A stretch of DNA of 55,519 nt from Prevotella sp. (GTDB lineage: Bacteria; Bacteroidota; Bacteroidia; Bacteroidales; Bacteroidaceae): the NCBI GenBank assembly GCA_017941345.1, contig JAGAWQ010000086.1, forward strand, positions 1 through 55,519. The letters run 5' to 3'. Under the pieces are notes generated by a model. It saw nothing but the letters and a program-made list of their open reading frames with translations. It did no database searches and was not told the origin of the DNA. The translations under genes and the position numbers were made by a program. Below, in pieces: positions 31,837 through 41,050 of the stretch (positions are counted from its first letter, which is position 1; every line of letters starts with the position of its first letter).

Positions 31837-33079
31837 TCCCTAACGTCGTGCTGTCAGAGGCAAAGACTGAGTTCAGTCCTTGCGCTTCCTGTGCGGGGTC
31901 GTTGGTATAGTCGTCGCCCACCTGCCACTGCTCATGGCGAGGCTTAGCCAAGCCGCCCCATCCCCAGAAATTACAGCCCGCAAACAGGCCACCCTGCTCA
32001 GCATGGTCAGCCACCAGCGAGAAGACGTACCTATAATAGCCGTCGCGTCCCTGTGTCGGTGTGTCGAGTGTGAACTTGAAACCATCGCGCGGATAACCGA
32101 ACTCCTCCATCACCAGGGGTTTGTTCAGGCGTTCGCAGACGGCCAGATGCTGGTCGATATACTCCTTGGTGTTCTGACAGGCACGCGGCAGATGCTCGAC
32201 GAGCGAGTCAGGATGCGCCCATCCCCAGTTGTAAGGCCACAGATGTACATTACAGTAGTCGATATTGCTATCGGCACAGATGCGCTCGTAGCTCTCAATA
32301 TCATTCTCACAGCCCCATAAGCCCTCGCTGCCTACGGAGATAAGGTGGTTAGGGTCCAGCGAACGGATGAGTGCGGAAGCCTCTGCAAGCCACTTCTCAA
32401 AGGCGGGCAGCGCCTCCTTGCTGAAAGCCCGGGGCTCGTTGCCTATCTGCCACGACATGATGGCAGGGTCGTCGGTATACTTCAGTCCGGTATAGCGGTT
32501 GGTACGGCTGATGATGAAGCGTACGTAGTCGTAGAACAGCTGGTGGGCCTTCTCGTTGGTGGCATACTTCGACATTGCTTCCATAAAGGCGGGGTAGCCC
32601 ACATCGTCAGGACGGGGCTGAGGACCCTCGCCGGCATGCTCCAGATAGAAGCCATAGCCCCCACTCCACTCCCACGAGTTGTTCAGATAGAGCACCGCTA
32701 CCATCTGGCGCTTGCCCATCTCCTGCAACAGGTAGTCGAGACCTGCCAGAATCGTGTCGTTGTATACACCGGGCTCTACCTGCAACGTGGGTTCTACCTT
32801 GGTCTTCACGCCGCGCTGGCCGTCGCTGCCCACCAGGATGCGCAGGTTGTCGATGCCCATGCGCTTCATCTCGTCGAGTTCACGACAGAGACGCTGGCGG
32901 TCACCCCCCTGCCCCTCGGAGCCGAGGATGGCCCCGTACCAGAAATTGGTGCCAACATAATAATAAGGTTTCCCACCACGCACAAAATGGCCGTTATCAA
33001 CACGCACGAAATCGGGAGCCGGCGACTGGCAAGCCCAGCACACAGCAACAACCGACAGGAGCAGGAAAATTTTCTTCAT
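31784..33079 (-). CDS. Glycoside hydrolase family 5-like lipoprotein (beta-mannanase type)
   Basis: 431 aa. Lipoprotein signal with Cys 17 (VCWAC). (beta/alpha)8-type features: GTNFWYGAILG near the start, acid/base Glu 215 in SWQIGNEPRAF, and nucleophile Glu 326 in LVMEEFGYPRDG, the pattern of GH5 endo-beta-mannanases. It probably cleaves mannan-type polysaccharide at the cell surface; the exact linkage is unproved. It is 25 nt downstream of the N-acetylglucosamine kinase gene on the same strand, so probably in one transcript. Its 3' end overlaps mlaF on the other strand. Confidence 0.85.
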   Translation of the reverse strand: MKKIFLLLSVVAVCWACQSPAPDFVRVDNGHFVRGGKPYYYVGTNFWYGAILGSEGQGGDRQRLCRELDEMKRMGIDNLRILVGSDGQRGVKTKVEPTLQVEPGVYNDTILAGLDYLLQEMGKRQMVAVLYLNNSWEWSGGYGFYLEHAGEGPQPRPDDVGYPAFMEAMSKYATNEKAHQLFYDYVRFIISRTNRYTGLKYTDDPAIMSWQIGNEPRAFSKEALPAFEKWLAEASALIRSLDPNHLISVGSEGLWGCENDIESYERICADSNIDYCNVHLWPYNWGWAHPDSLVEHLPRACQNTKEYIDQHLAVCERLNKPLVMEEFGYPRDGFKFTLDTPTQGRDGYYRYVFSLVADHAEQGGLFAGCNFWGWGGLAKPRHEQWQVGDDYTNDPAQEAQGLNSVFASDSTTLGIISQLSSRLHASPSAGR

Positions 33080-33082
33080 ATC

Positions 33083-33108
33083 CCTAACCTCTTACTTCTA
33101 ACCTCTAA
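33083..33108. repeat. Heptamer array between the kinase and GH5 genes (ACCTCTA type)
   Basis: Units CTAACCT, CTTACTT, CTAACCT, CTAAATA fill the 25-nt gap and contain the stop codon of the kinase gene (33105-33107). It is the same family as the array inside mutL. Confidence 0.75.
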
Positions 33109-34001
33109 ATACTATAATACTTAATCAGTCCCTCCATCGGACTCTTCAGAATCTGACCCAGGGTGAAGCCCTCCAGACGGGCGGCCTCTTCCAGCTGTGC
33201 ACGATAGTGGAAAGCCATAGAGCCCACAACACCTACGGACAGGTCGGTGCGGTTGTAGGGCTTCACATTGTTGCGGAAGAAAGCACGGAAGTTATCGACC
33301 ACCAGCTGACTCAACAAGGGGTTACCCAGATGCTGCTCTATAAATAAAGAGGTGGAAGCCAGGAAGCGGTTGCCCATCGGTTCGCGATATACTTTCTGGA
33401 TGACATCGTTCTGGGTAAGCTTCTGTGCTTTGAGGTATTCATCGCGGATAGCGGCATAGGCAGGATTCTTGAAGATGGCATTCATGAACATGCGTCCCAA
33501 TACGGAGCCGCTGCCCTCGTCGCCCAGGATATAGCCCAGCGCAGGGGTGTTCTGCACAATCTGTTCACCGTCATAGAGACAACTGTTCGAACCCGTGCCG
33601 AGGATACAGGCGATGCCTGCCTCGCGCTGACAGAGCGCACGTGCTGCAGCCATCAGGTCGCTATACACCTCTATCTTGTTGGCAGGAAATACCTGCGCCA
33701 GTGTCTGCTTCATCATCGGCACATGGACCGGTGTACAGCCGCTGCCGTAGAAATAGACGTCAATCTGCGACAACAGAGGGGTCTCCAGTGCCTTGGAATT
33801 GATGAGTGCTGCCCGCGAGAAGGTGGAGAGCTGCGACACCAGCTCCTGGCCGAGAATCTGCCGGATAACGTCGGGGGTCTGATGAATAGGTGTGATGCCT
33901 TGCGTCTGGAAATTAGCTATCACGTCCAGACGTGTGGGATAAGGTGAATGGAGTAGCGCCCAATCGGTCTTGGTGCTTCCGCTGTCTGCTATAAGTATCA
34001 T
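33105..34001 (-). CDS. N-acetylglucosamine kinase-like (BadF/BadG ATPase family)
   Basis: 298 aa. The actin-fold phosphate loop MILIADSGSTKTDWALL starts at residue 1. A second nucleotide motif IACILGTGSNSCLYDG lies near 135, and LGYILGDEGSGSVLGRMFM near 155-175. The family phosphorylates N-acetylglucosamine and related sugars, so a role in amino-sugar recycling or uptake is likely. A -7 box lies 32 nt upstream, divergent from the MscS promoter. Confidence 0.85.
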   Translation of the reverse strand: MILIADSGSTKTDWALLHSPYPTRLDVIANFQTQGITPIHQTPDVIRQILGQELVSQLSTFSRAALINSKALETPLLSQIDVYFYGSGCTPVHVPMMKQTLAQVFPANKIEVYSDLMAAARALCQREAGIACILGTGSNSCLYDGEQIVQNTPALGYILGDEGSGSVLGRMFMNAIFKNPAYAAIRDEYLKAQKLTQNDVIQKVYREPMGNRFLASTSLFIEQHLGNPLLSQLVVDNFRAFFRNNVKPYNRTDLSVGVVGSMAFHYRAQLEEAARLEGFTLGQILKSPMEGLIKYYSI

Positions 34002-34032
34002 GTTTCTTAATCTTTTTGTTGCGATTTTGATG

Positions 34033-34040
34033 CAAAGGTA
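34033..34040 (-). promoter_or_regulatory. -7 box for the N-acetylglucosamine kinase gene
   Basis: TACCTTTG on the minus strand, 32 nt before ATG 34001. No TTG at the right spacing. Confidence 0.55.
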
Positions 34041-34062
34041 GTGATTTATTTGAAAAAATGAC

Positions 34063-34070
34063 TATCTTTG
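34063..34070 (+). promoter_or_regulatory. -7 box for the MscS-family gene
   Basis: TATCTTTG, 24 nt before ATG 34094. The -33 is degenerate. Divergent from the kinase -7 box. Confidence 0.55.
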
Positions 34071-34093
34071 CACACAAATTTTAAGAAAAGACG

Positions 34094-36418
34094 ATGAAAA
34101 GAATCCTAACGATAGTCCTGACGCTGCTCGTCACCATCAGTACTCAAGCCGTTCTGAAAGAAAAAGACCTGCCCCAGACCCTGCAGATTCTGCGCACGGA
34201 GCTGACCAACTACCACCGCGAGCTGACCCAGCAGATAGAGATGAACAGAAAGCAGAGCGATGGCGTACGCAGCCAGCTAATGGAGACCATGCTGCGGTCG
34301 AACCAGAACTCGCTGATGCTCTACTCGCAGAAACAGGAGTACGTGTTCGACCTGACCTACGCCTGCAACCAGGCTACCGCACAGTACCGCGAATTCCAGC
34401 ATCAGCAGCTGCCCTTCAACACCTTCCTGAAAAAAGCCAACAACGACATCGCCCGCTACGACTCGCTGATAGGCAGTCTGAAGGCGATGCCCGTCAGCAT
34501 ACTGACCGACCAGGCCAAGACAGACCGTAATATCTGTCTGACGCTGGCCACCAATATCCGTAACTCGCTGGACGATAACCGCACCACCATGCAGGACTAC
34601 ATCCATTATTACGACATGACGGAGAAGCGGCTGAGCCATCTGAACGACTACGCCCAGAAGCGCTACTACGACATCCAGACCAGCATTTTCAGGAATGGCG
34701 GCGACAACTACGTCAACATCCTGAAGAACTGGAACCGCCACTGGAGCACGATGCTACAGACGGTGCGCAAGAAATACCAGCCCAACGAGAACTCGCAGTG
34801 GGACAGCCGCTGGATTTTCGGACTCCTCATATCGACCATCGTATATGCTATCGTCGCCTCGCTGCTCAACTTCCTGATGATTCGCTTCGTCGTACCCCAG
34901 CGACTACGCACCAAGGAGTTCATGAAGAAACGAACCTGCATCACAATGGCTACCACGACCATCACGTTTGCCATCATCCTGGGACTGACCATCACGCTGA
35001 CCGACCAGAACTTCATCGTCATGGCTTCCAACCTGCTGGTCGAGTTTGCATGGCTGCTGAGTGTCGTGCTGATATCGCTGTTGCTGCGTGTCAACGGTGA
35101 CCAAATCACGAGTGCCTTCCGCGTCTACACCCCGCTGCTAGCGGTCTGCTTCCTGGTGATAGCCTTTCGCATCATTCTCATACCCAGCGAACTAGTGAAC
35201 ATCATCTTCCCACCCGTGCTACTGGTATGTGCACTATGGCAGCAGAACGTGATAGGACGCCACAACAAGAACATCCCGCGCTGGGACATGTTCTACAGCT
35301 ACATCTCGCTGGTGGTATTCGTCATCTCCGTCGTCTGCTCGTGGGTAGGCTATACGCTGATGGCCGTACAGATTCTCATCTGGTGGATGATGCAGCTGGC
35401 CTGCATACTGACCATCACCTGTGTGTCACAATACATCAAGCTCTATGGCGTCAGACACCATTTCAACGAGAAACCCATCACCAAGACCTGGGGCTACCAC
35501 CTGGTCTATCAAGTACTGCTCCCCATACTGGGTGTAGGCTCGGTGATGGTCAGCATCTGGTGGGCTGCCGACGTGTTCAACCTGTCAGACCTGTGCTGGA
35601 AGATTTTCAAGACCAACTTCATCGACCTGTCGAACCTGAAGCTCAGCATCCTGACGCTGTCGATGGTCATCAACCTGTGGTTCATCTTCTCCTACGTCAA
35701 CCGCACGATACTGAAATTCATGCGCATGCACTACGAGATAAAAGACCCGTCGACGGCAGCCAGCCGCGAGGTGATGGGCAGAAACGTGATACAGGTCATT
35801 GTCTGGGGCGCCTGGTTCCTCATCACCATGACCATTCTCGGCATCTCAATGGAGTGGCTGCTGGTAGTAACGGGAGGCCTGTCGACAGGTATCGGTTTCG
35901 CCTCGAAGGATATCATCGAGAACATCTATTACGGCATATCACTCATGACGGGACGCATCAAGGTAGGCGACATGATTCAGGTCGACGGCACAATGGGCAA
36001 GGTGACCAGCATCAGCTATGTGTCAACCGTCGTAGAGTCGGTCTATGGCGAGATTATCACCTTCCAGAACTCGCAGCTGTTTGCCAAGAACTACAAGAAC
36101 CTGACGCGCAATCACGGCTATGTGCTACAAGTCATCCCCTACGGAGTAGCCTACGGCACCAATCTGCAGCAAGCCATGACGCTGGTTGACGAGGCGGTGA
36201 ACAATCTGCACCACAAGTGGACAGACCACAAGAAGAAGGCGCGCTCGGTAGTCGGTGAACTGGGCGACTCCAGCATCAACTTCAAGATGTTCGTATGGGC
36301 TGAAGCCACGAAGAAATCCGACGTCATCAGCGACGTGCTCCGCACCATCTACGACACGCTGAACCAGAACGGCATCGAGATTCCTTTCCCACAACAGGAC
36401 GTACATATTAAACAATAA
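34094..36418 (+). CDS. MscS-family mechanosensitive channel with large N-terminal domain
   Basis: 774 aa. A signal peptide (ending STQA) precedes a helical periplasmic domain (about 20-235). Then come roughly ten membrane helices (about 240-610), ending in the MscS pore and beta domain (TGGLSTGIGFASKDIIENIYYGISLMTGRIKVGDMIQVDGTMGKV, in about 595-640) and a cytoplasmic vestibule (about 640-774). The size and layout resemble MscM/MscK-type channels that release solutes on osmotic downshock. Standard ATG and a -7 box upstream. Confidence 0.92.
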   Translation: MKRILTIVLTLLVTISTQAVLKEKDLPQTLQILRTELTNYHRELTQQIEMNRKQSDGVRSQLMETMLRSNQNSLMLYSQKQEYVFDLTYACNQATAQYREFQHQQLPFNTFLKKANNDIARYDSLIGSLKAMPVSILTDQAKTDRNICLTLATNIRNSLDDNRTTMQDYIHYYDMTEKRLSHLNDYAQKRYYDIQTSIFRNGGDNYVNILKNWNRHWSTMLQTVRKKYQPNENSQWDSRWIFGLLISTIVYAIVASLLNFLMIRFVVPQRLRTKEFMKKRTCITMATTTITFAIILGLTITLTDQNFIVMASNLLVEFAWLLSVVLISLLLRVNGDQITSAFRVYTPLLAVCFLVIAFRIILIPSELVNIIFPPVLLVCALWQQNVIGRHNKNIPRWDMFYSYISLVVFVISVVCSWVGYTLMAVQILIWWMMQLACILTITCVSQYIKLYGVRHHFNEKPITKTWGYHLVYQVLLPILGVGSVMVSIWWAADVFNLSDLCWKIFKTNFIDLSNLKLSILTLSMVINLWFIFSYVNRTILKFMRMHYEIKDPSTAASREVMGRNVIQVIVWGAWFLITMTILGISMEWLLVVTGGLSTGIGFASKDIIENIYYGISLMTGRIKVGDMIQVDGTMGKVTSISYVSTVVESVYGEIITFQNSQLFAKNYKNLTRNHGYVLQVIPYGVAYGTNLQQAMTLVDEAVNNLHHKWTDHKKKARSVVGELGDSSINFKMFVWAEATKKSDVISDVLRTIYDTLNQNGIEIPFPQQDVHIKQ

Positions 36419-36475
36419 ACCCTAAAGATTCTTGTGTTTTATTTGTAGAAAATGATTATCATTGCAGCCTAAATA

Positions 36476-39178
36476 ATGAACGGTATAGTAGAAAGTTTTA
36501 CGAACAACCTGATAGCAGAAGATCGCTACAGGATGATTCTCGACGGTCTACAGGTGACGCTGCTGATTACGCTCTTCGCCGCCCTGCTGGGTACGCTGTT
36601 GGGCGGACTGGTGTGTTGGATGCGCATGAACCGTCGCAAGTGGCTGCGACAAACAGCCAAGGTGTATATCGAGTTGATGCGCGGCACACCTGTGCTGGTG
36701 CTGCTCATGTTGATGTACTATGTGGTGATGGCACCGATGGATGCTACGGGCATCGTGGTAGCCATAGTCACCTTTGCCATGAACACGGCGGCTTACATCA
36801 GCGAGATGCTGCGAACCACCATTCAGGGCATAGACCGCGGACAGACGGAGGCGGGTCTGGCATTGGGCTTTACGCAGCGACAGACGTTCTTCAAGATAGT
36901 GCTGCCACAGGTGGTGAAAGCGATAATGCCCGTCTATCAGGGCGAAGTGATTAGTCTGCTGAAGGGTACGAGCATTGTGGGCTACATCGCCGTAGCTGAC
37001 ATGACACGCGCCTCCGACCTGATACGCTCACGAACGTTCGATGCCTTCTTCCCCCTCATCGTGACAGCCGTCATCTATTTCCTCATGGCGTGGCTCATCG
37101 GGATGCTGCTCACATCGTTGGTGCAGCACCGCAGGGTGAAGGCCGCAGCCGCTGCCATATTGCTGGCGCTGCTGGGTATGGCCGGTTACATGTCGTCGCT
37201 TGCAAATGGCGATGCAGTGGCTACAGAGTCAGCAGGACAGGCGGACACGCCTGCGGTGTTTATGGCACTGCCGGGGAAGCGTGTCGGTGTGGTCATCGGC
37301 AGCATACAGGACATGGCCGTCACGCGGCTGGCTCCCGATGCCGACATCATGCGGCTGGCCAACACCACCGACATGCTGGCAGCTCTGGAGAACGGCAAAG
37401 TGGACGTGGCAGGCGAGGAGAACCTGTCGGTGACGTTCAACAAGGAGATAGCCGCCAAGGTAGACACGGTAAGTGCAGGTCTGCCACCGATGCCTATAGG
37501 AGCCTGCTTTGCCCTGGACAACACGCAGCTGAAGCAGGACTTCGACAGTTTCCTGGCCGACATACGCCGCGACGGCACCTATCAGGAGATTTACGACCGG
37601 TGGCGCCATGCCGACGACCCCTCTGACATAGCCATCCCCCAACAGCACGGCACGGGACAGACACTGCGCGTAGCCATCTACCCCGCCATGCCTCCCTTTA
37701 GCTTTATCAGTTCCGGCAAACCGTCGGGCTTGGAAATAGACATCCTGACGGAGTGGGCCAACAGGCGCAACCGCCAGCTGGAATACCTGACGATGGACTT
37801 CTCGTCGCAGATTCCTGCCGTGCAGACTGACAAAGTAGATATGGCCATGGGGTCCATCAGCATCACTGAGGAGCGACAGAAACAGGTACTCTTCTCCGAC
37901 GGCTACCTCGCGTCGCACATCATGCTGCTGACGCGAAAGGGCGAGGCCGCCATACTCTCTCATCCCACGCAGCCGTCAGCCACAGAGGATGACAGGAATT
38001 TCTGGCCTTGGGCAGTGGGTATCCTTATTATTATCATAGGTGGCGGCGCATGGTTTATCCTACGTCGCAAAAACGGCACTCGGACAGCGGAAGCAAATTA
38101 TTCACTCTTCACTCTTCACTCATCACTTAAAATCTCTCACCTCAAAAAGAGTTACGGTGAGCTCGACGTCTTGCGCGACATCAATACGGAAGTGCATCAC
38201 GGCGAGGTCATCTCCATCATCGGACCTTCAGGCACGGGAAAGAGCACTTTCCTGCGCTGCCTGAACCTGCTGGAACAGCCTACCAGTGGCAGCATCGTTG
38301 TCGACGGCAAGGACATCCTCGCCAAGGGCTATCCGGTGAACATACTGCGCCAGAAGATGGGCATGGTGTTCCAGTCGTTCAACCTCTTCGAGCATAAGAC
38401 GGTGCTGGAGAACGTCATCTTCGCACCCTGCCAGCTGCGTCATGAGCCCGAAGAAAAAGCACGCGAAGAGGGTCTGTCATTGCTGCGCAAGGTGGGACTG
38501 GCTGAGAAGGCCGACGTCTATCCGTCGAGTCTCTCCGGCGGACAGAAACAACGTGTGGCCATCGCTCGCGCCCTGGCCATGAAGCCCGACGTCATCCTCT
38601 TCGACGAACCCACATCAGCCCTCGACCCGACGATGGTGGGCGAGGTGCTCAGCGTCATACGCCAGTTGGCGAAAGAGGGCATGACCATGCTCATCGTCAC
38701 CCACGAGATGAAGTTTGCCCACGACGTAAGCACCCGTATCTTCTTCATGTACGACGGTTACATCCACGAGGACGGCTCGCCCGAGCAGGTCTTCGAGAAT
38801 CCTGTCCATAGCGCCACCAAGGCATTCATCCAGCGCATCCGCAAGGAGGTGTTCGAGATAGAGGGGCCCGACTTCGACTTCCTCGGCATGCACTCTACGA
38901 TGGGTGCCTTCTGCCACAAGTACGGCATTGCTGAGAAGCTGGAAACGGCAGAACGGCTGACGGACCTGATGCTCGATGACATGATGCCCCAATACCGTCC
39001 CATCACCGTACGCATCACCCACAGCGAGCAGTCAGGCGTCACCGCCCTCGACTTCATGGTGGAAAAGATGACCGCCACGCCACTGAGCGACACACAGCGC
39101 AGCGCGCTCTCTGCCCAGTGTCTACAGGTCATAGAAGAAACCACCAAGCGAGGCTTCCGCGTGAAGCTGCTCATATAA
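36476..39178 (+). CDS. One-chain amino-acid ABC transporter: permease + solute-binding + ATPase
   Basis: 900 aa. Residues about 1-225: polar amino-acid permease with the EAA loop (TEAGLALGFTQRQTFFKIVLPQ). About 260-375: solute-binding lobe 2 with its C-terminal tail (KRVGVVIGS ... AALENGKVDVAGEENLSV ... IYDRW). About 388-490: lobe 1 (LRVAIYPAMPPFSF ... MAMGSISITEERQKQVLFSDGY). A membrane helix (WPWAVGILIIIIGGGAWFIL) follows at about 510-530. About 553-800: ATPase with GPSGTGKS (near 583), LSGGQKQR (near 686) and FDEPTSALDP. A C-terminal domain of about 100 aa ends it. The lobes are in reversed order, as in a circular permutation. The join to the ATPase (about 543-551) is encoded by four heptamer repeats. 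Substrate is probably a polar amino acid. Confidence 0.88.
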   Translation: MNGIVESFTNNLIAEDRYRMILDGLQVTLLITLFAALLGTLLGGLVCWMRMNRRKWLRQTAKVYIELMRGTPVLVLLMLMYYVVMAPMDATGIVVAIVTFAMNTAAYISEMLRTTIQGIDRGQTEAGLALGFTQRQTFFKIVLPQVVKAIMPVYQGEVISLLKGTSIVGYIAVADMTRASDLIRSRTFDAFFPLIVTAVIYFLMAWLIGMLLTSLVQHRRVKAAAAAILLALLGMAGYMSSLANGDAVATESAGQADTPAVFMALPGKRVGVVIGSIQDMAVTRLAPDADIMRLANTTDMLAALENGKVDVAGEENLSVTFNKEIAAKVDTVSAGLPPMPIGACFALDNTQLKQDFDSFLADIRRDGTYQEIYDRWRHADDPSDIAIPQQHGTGQTLRVAIYPAMPPFSFISSGKPSGLEIDILTEWANRRNRQLEYLTMDFSSQIPAVQTDKVDMAMGSISITEERQKQVLFSDGYLASHIMLLTRKGEAAILSHPTQPSATEDDRNFWPWAVGILIIIIGGGAWFILRRKNGTRTAEANYSLFTLHSSLKISHLKKSYGELDVLRDINTEVHHGEVISIIGPSGTGKSTFLRCLNLLEQPTSGSIVVDGKDILAKGYPVNILRQKMGMVFQSFNLFEHKTVLENVIFAPCQLRHEPEEKAREEGLSLLRKVGLAEKADVYPSSLSGGQKQRVAIARALAMKPDVILFDEPTSALDPTMVGEVLSVIRQLAKEGMTMLIVTHEMKFAHDVSTRIFFMYDGYIHEDGSPEQVFENPVHSATKAFIQRIRKEVFEIEGPDFDFLGMHSTMGAFCHKYGIAEKLETAERLTDLMLDDMMPQYRPITVRITHSEQSGVTALDFMVEKMTATPLSDTQRSALSAQCLQVIEETTKRGFRVKLLI
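38101..38128 (+). repeat. Heptamer array at the ABC transporter domain junction (TTCACTC type)
   Basis: TTCACTC x3 then ATCACTT in exact 7-nt phase, translated as SLFTLHSSL-type linker immediately before the ATPase domain (KISHLKKSYGELDVL). The same sequence type forms repeat element 2 at 15211-15335. Confidence 0.9.
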
Positions 39179-39260
39179 CCAGCCCCCCACTGGCACCGAT
39201 ACTCAGGCGTTATTTTTTAGTTGTTAAATGTTGACGTGAATCAATTTTCACGCCAAATCC

Positions 39261-39291
39261 TTGCACATGTAATATAAATTGTTTACCTTTG
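39261..39291 (+). promoter_or_regulatory. Promoter of kdsA
   Basis: TTG (39261-39263), a 20-bp spacer and TACCTTTG (39284-39291): a full -33/-7 match. It lies 27 nt before ATG 39319 and rules out the longer frame that begins inside the -7 box. Confidence 0.82.
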
Positions 39292-39318
39292 CAAGGTAAT
39301 ACGCATAACGAACTCAGT

Positions 39319-40074
39319 ATGGAACAGACTTTCATTGCAGGCCCATGTGTCATTGAATCGGCTGAACTGCTGGACACCGTAGCAGCCAAACTGGTGGAAA
39401 TCAACCAGCATCAGGGGATTGACATCATATTCAAGGCATCGTTCGACAAGGCCAACCGCACGTCGATTAAGTCGTTCCGCGGACCTGGCATCGACAAGGG
39501 ACTACAGATGCTGAGTGACGTGAAAGAGAAATATGGGCTGCGTCTGCTGACGGACATCCACGAAGCGTGGCAGGCCAATCTGGCTGGACAAGTGGTCGAC
39601 GTGCTGCAGATTCCCGCCTTCCTGTGCCGTCAGACCAACCTATTGGTTGCAGCAGCCAAGACAGGACGGACGGTGAACATCAAGAAGGCCCAGTTTCTAA
39701 GTGGTCAGGACATGCGCTATCCAGTGGAGAAGGCTCGCGACGCCGGCGCCAAGGAGGTATGGCTGACGGAGCGTGGCAACATGATAGGCTACAACAACCT
39801 GGCGGTGGACTTCCGCAATATTCCCGACATGCTGGAGATTGTAGACAACGTGATTATGGACTGCACACACAGCGTACAACGCCCTGGCGGTGCCGATGGC
39901 AAGACAGGAGGCGACCGCAGATACGTGCCCATGATGGCAATGGCAGCCAAGGCCTTTGGAGCTACCGGCTGGTTCTTCGAGGTACACCCTAACCCCGACC
40001 AGGGACTCAGCGATGCTGCCAATATGCTGGAGCTGGACAAGTTGGAGGGGGTCATTGAAGAGGTTAGAGGTTAG
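39319..40074 (+). CDS. kdsA: 3-deoxy-8-phosphooctulonate synthase
   Basis: 251 aa from ATG 39319 (MEQTFIAGPCVIESAE). It condenses phosphoenolpyruvate with arabinose-5-phosphate to give Kdo-8-phosphate, the first step in making the LPS inner-core sugar Kdo. The TIM-barrel motifs are present: FKASFDKANRTSIKSFRGPG, the DVLQIPAFLCRQTNL loop, and DCTHSVQRPGG. The last residues (EEVRG) and the stop codon come from an AGAGGTT-type repeat. The next gene, kdsD, makes its substrate and starts 4 nt later, so the two steps are encoded together. Confidence 0.96.
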   Translation: MEQTFIAGPCVIESAELLDTVAAKLVEINQHQGIDIIFKASFDKANRTSIKSFRGPGIDKGLQMLSDVKEKYGLRLLTDIHEAWQANLAGQVVDVLQIPAFLCRQTNLLVAAAKTGRTVNIKKAQFLSGQDMRYPVEKARDAGAKEVWLTERGNMIGYNNLAVDFRNIPDMLEIVDNVIMDCTHSVQRPGGADGKTGGDRRYVPMMAMAAKAFGATGWFFEVHPNPDQGLSDAANMLELDKLEGVIEEVRG

Positions 40075-40075
40075 A
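40060..40075 (+). repeat. Short AGAGGTT repeat at the kdsA 3' end
   Basis: AGAGGTT AGAGGTT AG (two units), supplying the last kdsA codons and its TAG stop. Same unit as in mutL and at 33083. Confidence 0.7.
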
Positions 40076-40078
40076 GAA

Positions 40079-41026
40079 ATGACGACAAGAGAACACGCAA
40101 TACGATGTATCCAGGACGAAGCACAGGCGCTGCTTGACTTGATACCCAAGATGGACGAGAACTTCGACCGCGCCGTAGAACTGATTATACGGTGCAAGGG
40201 AAAAGTCATCGTGACGGGTGTGGGCAAAAGCGGCCACATCGGTGCCAAGATAGCAGCCACGCTGGCGTCGACAGGCACCCCGTCGTTCTTCATCAACCCG
40301 CTGGACGTGTATCACGGCGACCTCGGTGTGATGTCGAAAGGCGATGTAGTGCTGGCCATCTCGAACTCAGGACAGACCGACGAGTTGTTGCGCTTCATCC
40401 CGATGGTGCTGCACATGCAGATTCCTATCATCGCCATGAGTGGCAACCCGCAGTCGCTGCTGGCTAAATACTCGACCTGCCACCTGAACGTTAGCGTAGA
40501 GAAAGAAGCCTGTCCGCTGAACCTGGCGCCCACCAGCAGTACAACAGCTACTCTGGCGATGGGCGACGCACTGGCGGTGGCACTGATGGAGAAACGTCAC
40601 TTCCAGCCACAGGACTTCGCACAGTTCCACCCGGGTGGCGAGCTGGGCAAGCGTCTGCTGACAAAGGCTCAGGACGTGATGATTACCGAGCATCTGCCTA
40701 TCCTCACAGCCGGCATGCACCTGGGCGACGCCATCATTCTGGTGAGCAAAGGGAAGCTGGGACTGGGTGTCGCCATGAAGGACGACCGGATAGAAGGGCT
40801 CATCACCGACGGTGACATCCGTCGCGCGATGGAGAAATGGCAGGCAGAGTTCTTTAACCGCACCGTAGCCGACATCATGACCCGCACACCAAAAACGGTA
40901 GGGCCTGAAACGAAGATTTCGGAGATACAGAAGACGATGAACAAATACAAGATACACAACGTGCTGGTAGCTGACGAGGAGAACCACCTGATGGGCATCG
41001 TAGACCGCTACGCCTGTGTGTTGTAA
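40079..41026 (+). CDS. kdsD: D-arabinose-5-phosphate isomerase
   Basis: 315 aa from ATG 40079 (MTTREHAIRC). A longer frame would overlap kdsA and is rejected. The SIS domain (about 25-185: VIVTGVGKSGHIGAKIAATLASTGTPSFF, ISNSGQTDELL, SSTTATLAMGDALAVAL) is followed by two CBS domains (about 200-315). It converts ribulose-5-phosphate to arabinose-5-phosphate, the substrate of KdsA. Both enzymes are cytoplasmic. The spacer after it (41029-41048) contains two GAGTTAAG units. Confidence 0.94.
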   Translation: MTTREHAIRCIQDEAQALLDLIPKMDENFDRAVELIIRCKGKVIVTGVGKSGHIGAKIAATLASTGTPSFFINPLDVYHGDLGVMSKGDVVLAISNSGQTDELLRFIPMVLHMQIPIIAMSGNPQSLLAKYSTCHLNVSVEKEACPLNLAPTSSTTATLAMGDALAVALMEKRHFQPQDFAQFHPGGELGKRLLTKAQDVMITEHLPILTAGMHLGDAIILVSKGKLGLGVAMKDDRIEGLITDGDIRRAMEKWQAEFFNRTVADIMTRTPKTVGPETKISEIQKTMNKYKIHNVLVADEENHLMGIVDRYACVL

Positions 41027-41029
41027 TAA

Positions 41030-41047
41030 AGAGTTAAGGAGTTAAGA
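41030..41047 (+). repeat. GAGTTAAG direct repeat
   Basis: Two adjacent 8-mers GAGTTAAG fill the 24-nt gap between kdsD and the next gene. A minor relative of the heptamer arrays. Confidence 0.5.
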
Positions 41048-41050
41048 TAT

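Noticed and set aside
35227-36189. Plus-strand frame of 320 codons within the MscS gene
   Set aside because: His/Arg/Gln-rich out-of-frame translation of a clear MscS channel.
39956-40078. Longer N-terminus for KdsD
   Set aside because: It would overlap kdsA by 119 bp and translate kdsA out of frame; ATG 40079 starts the SIS protein properly.
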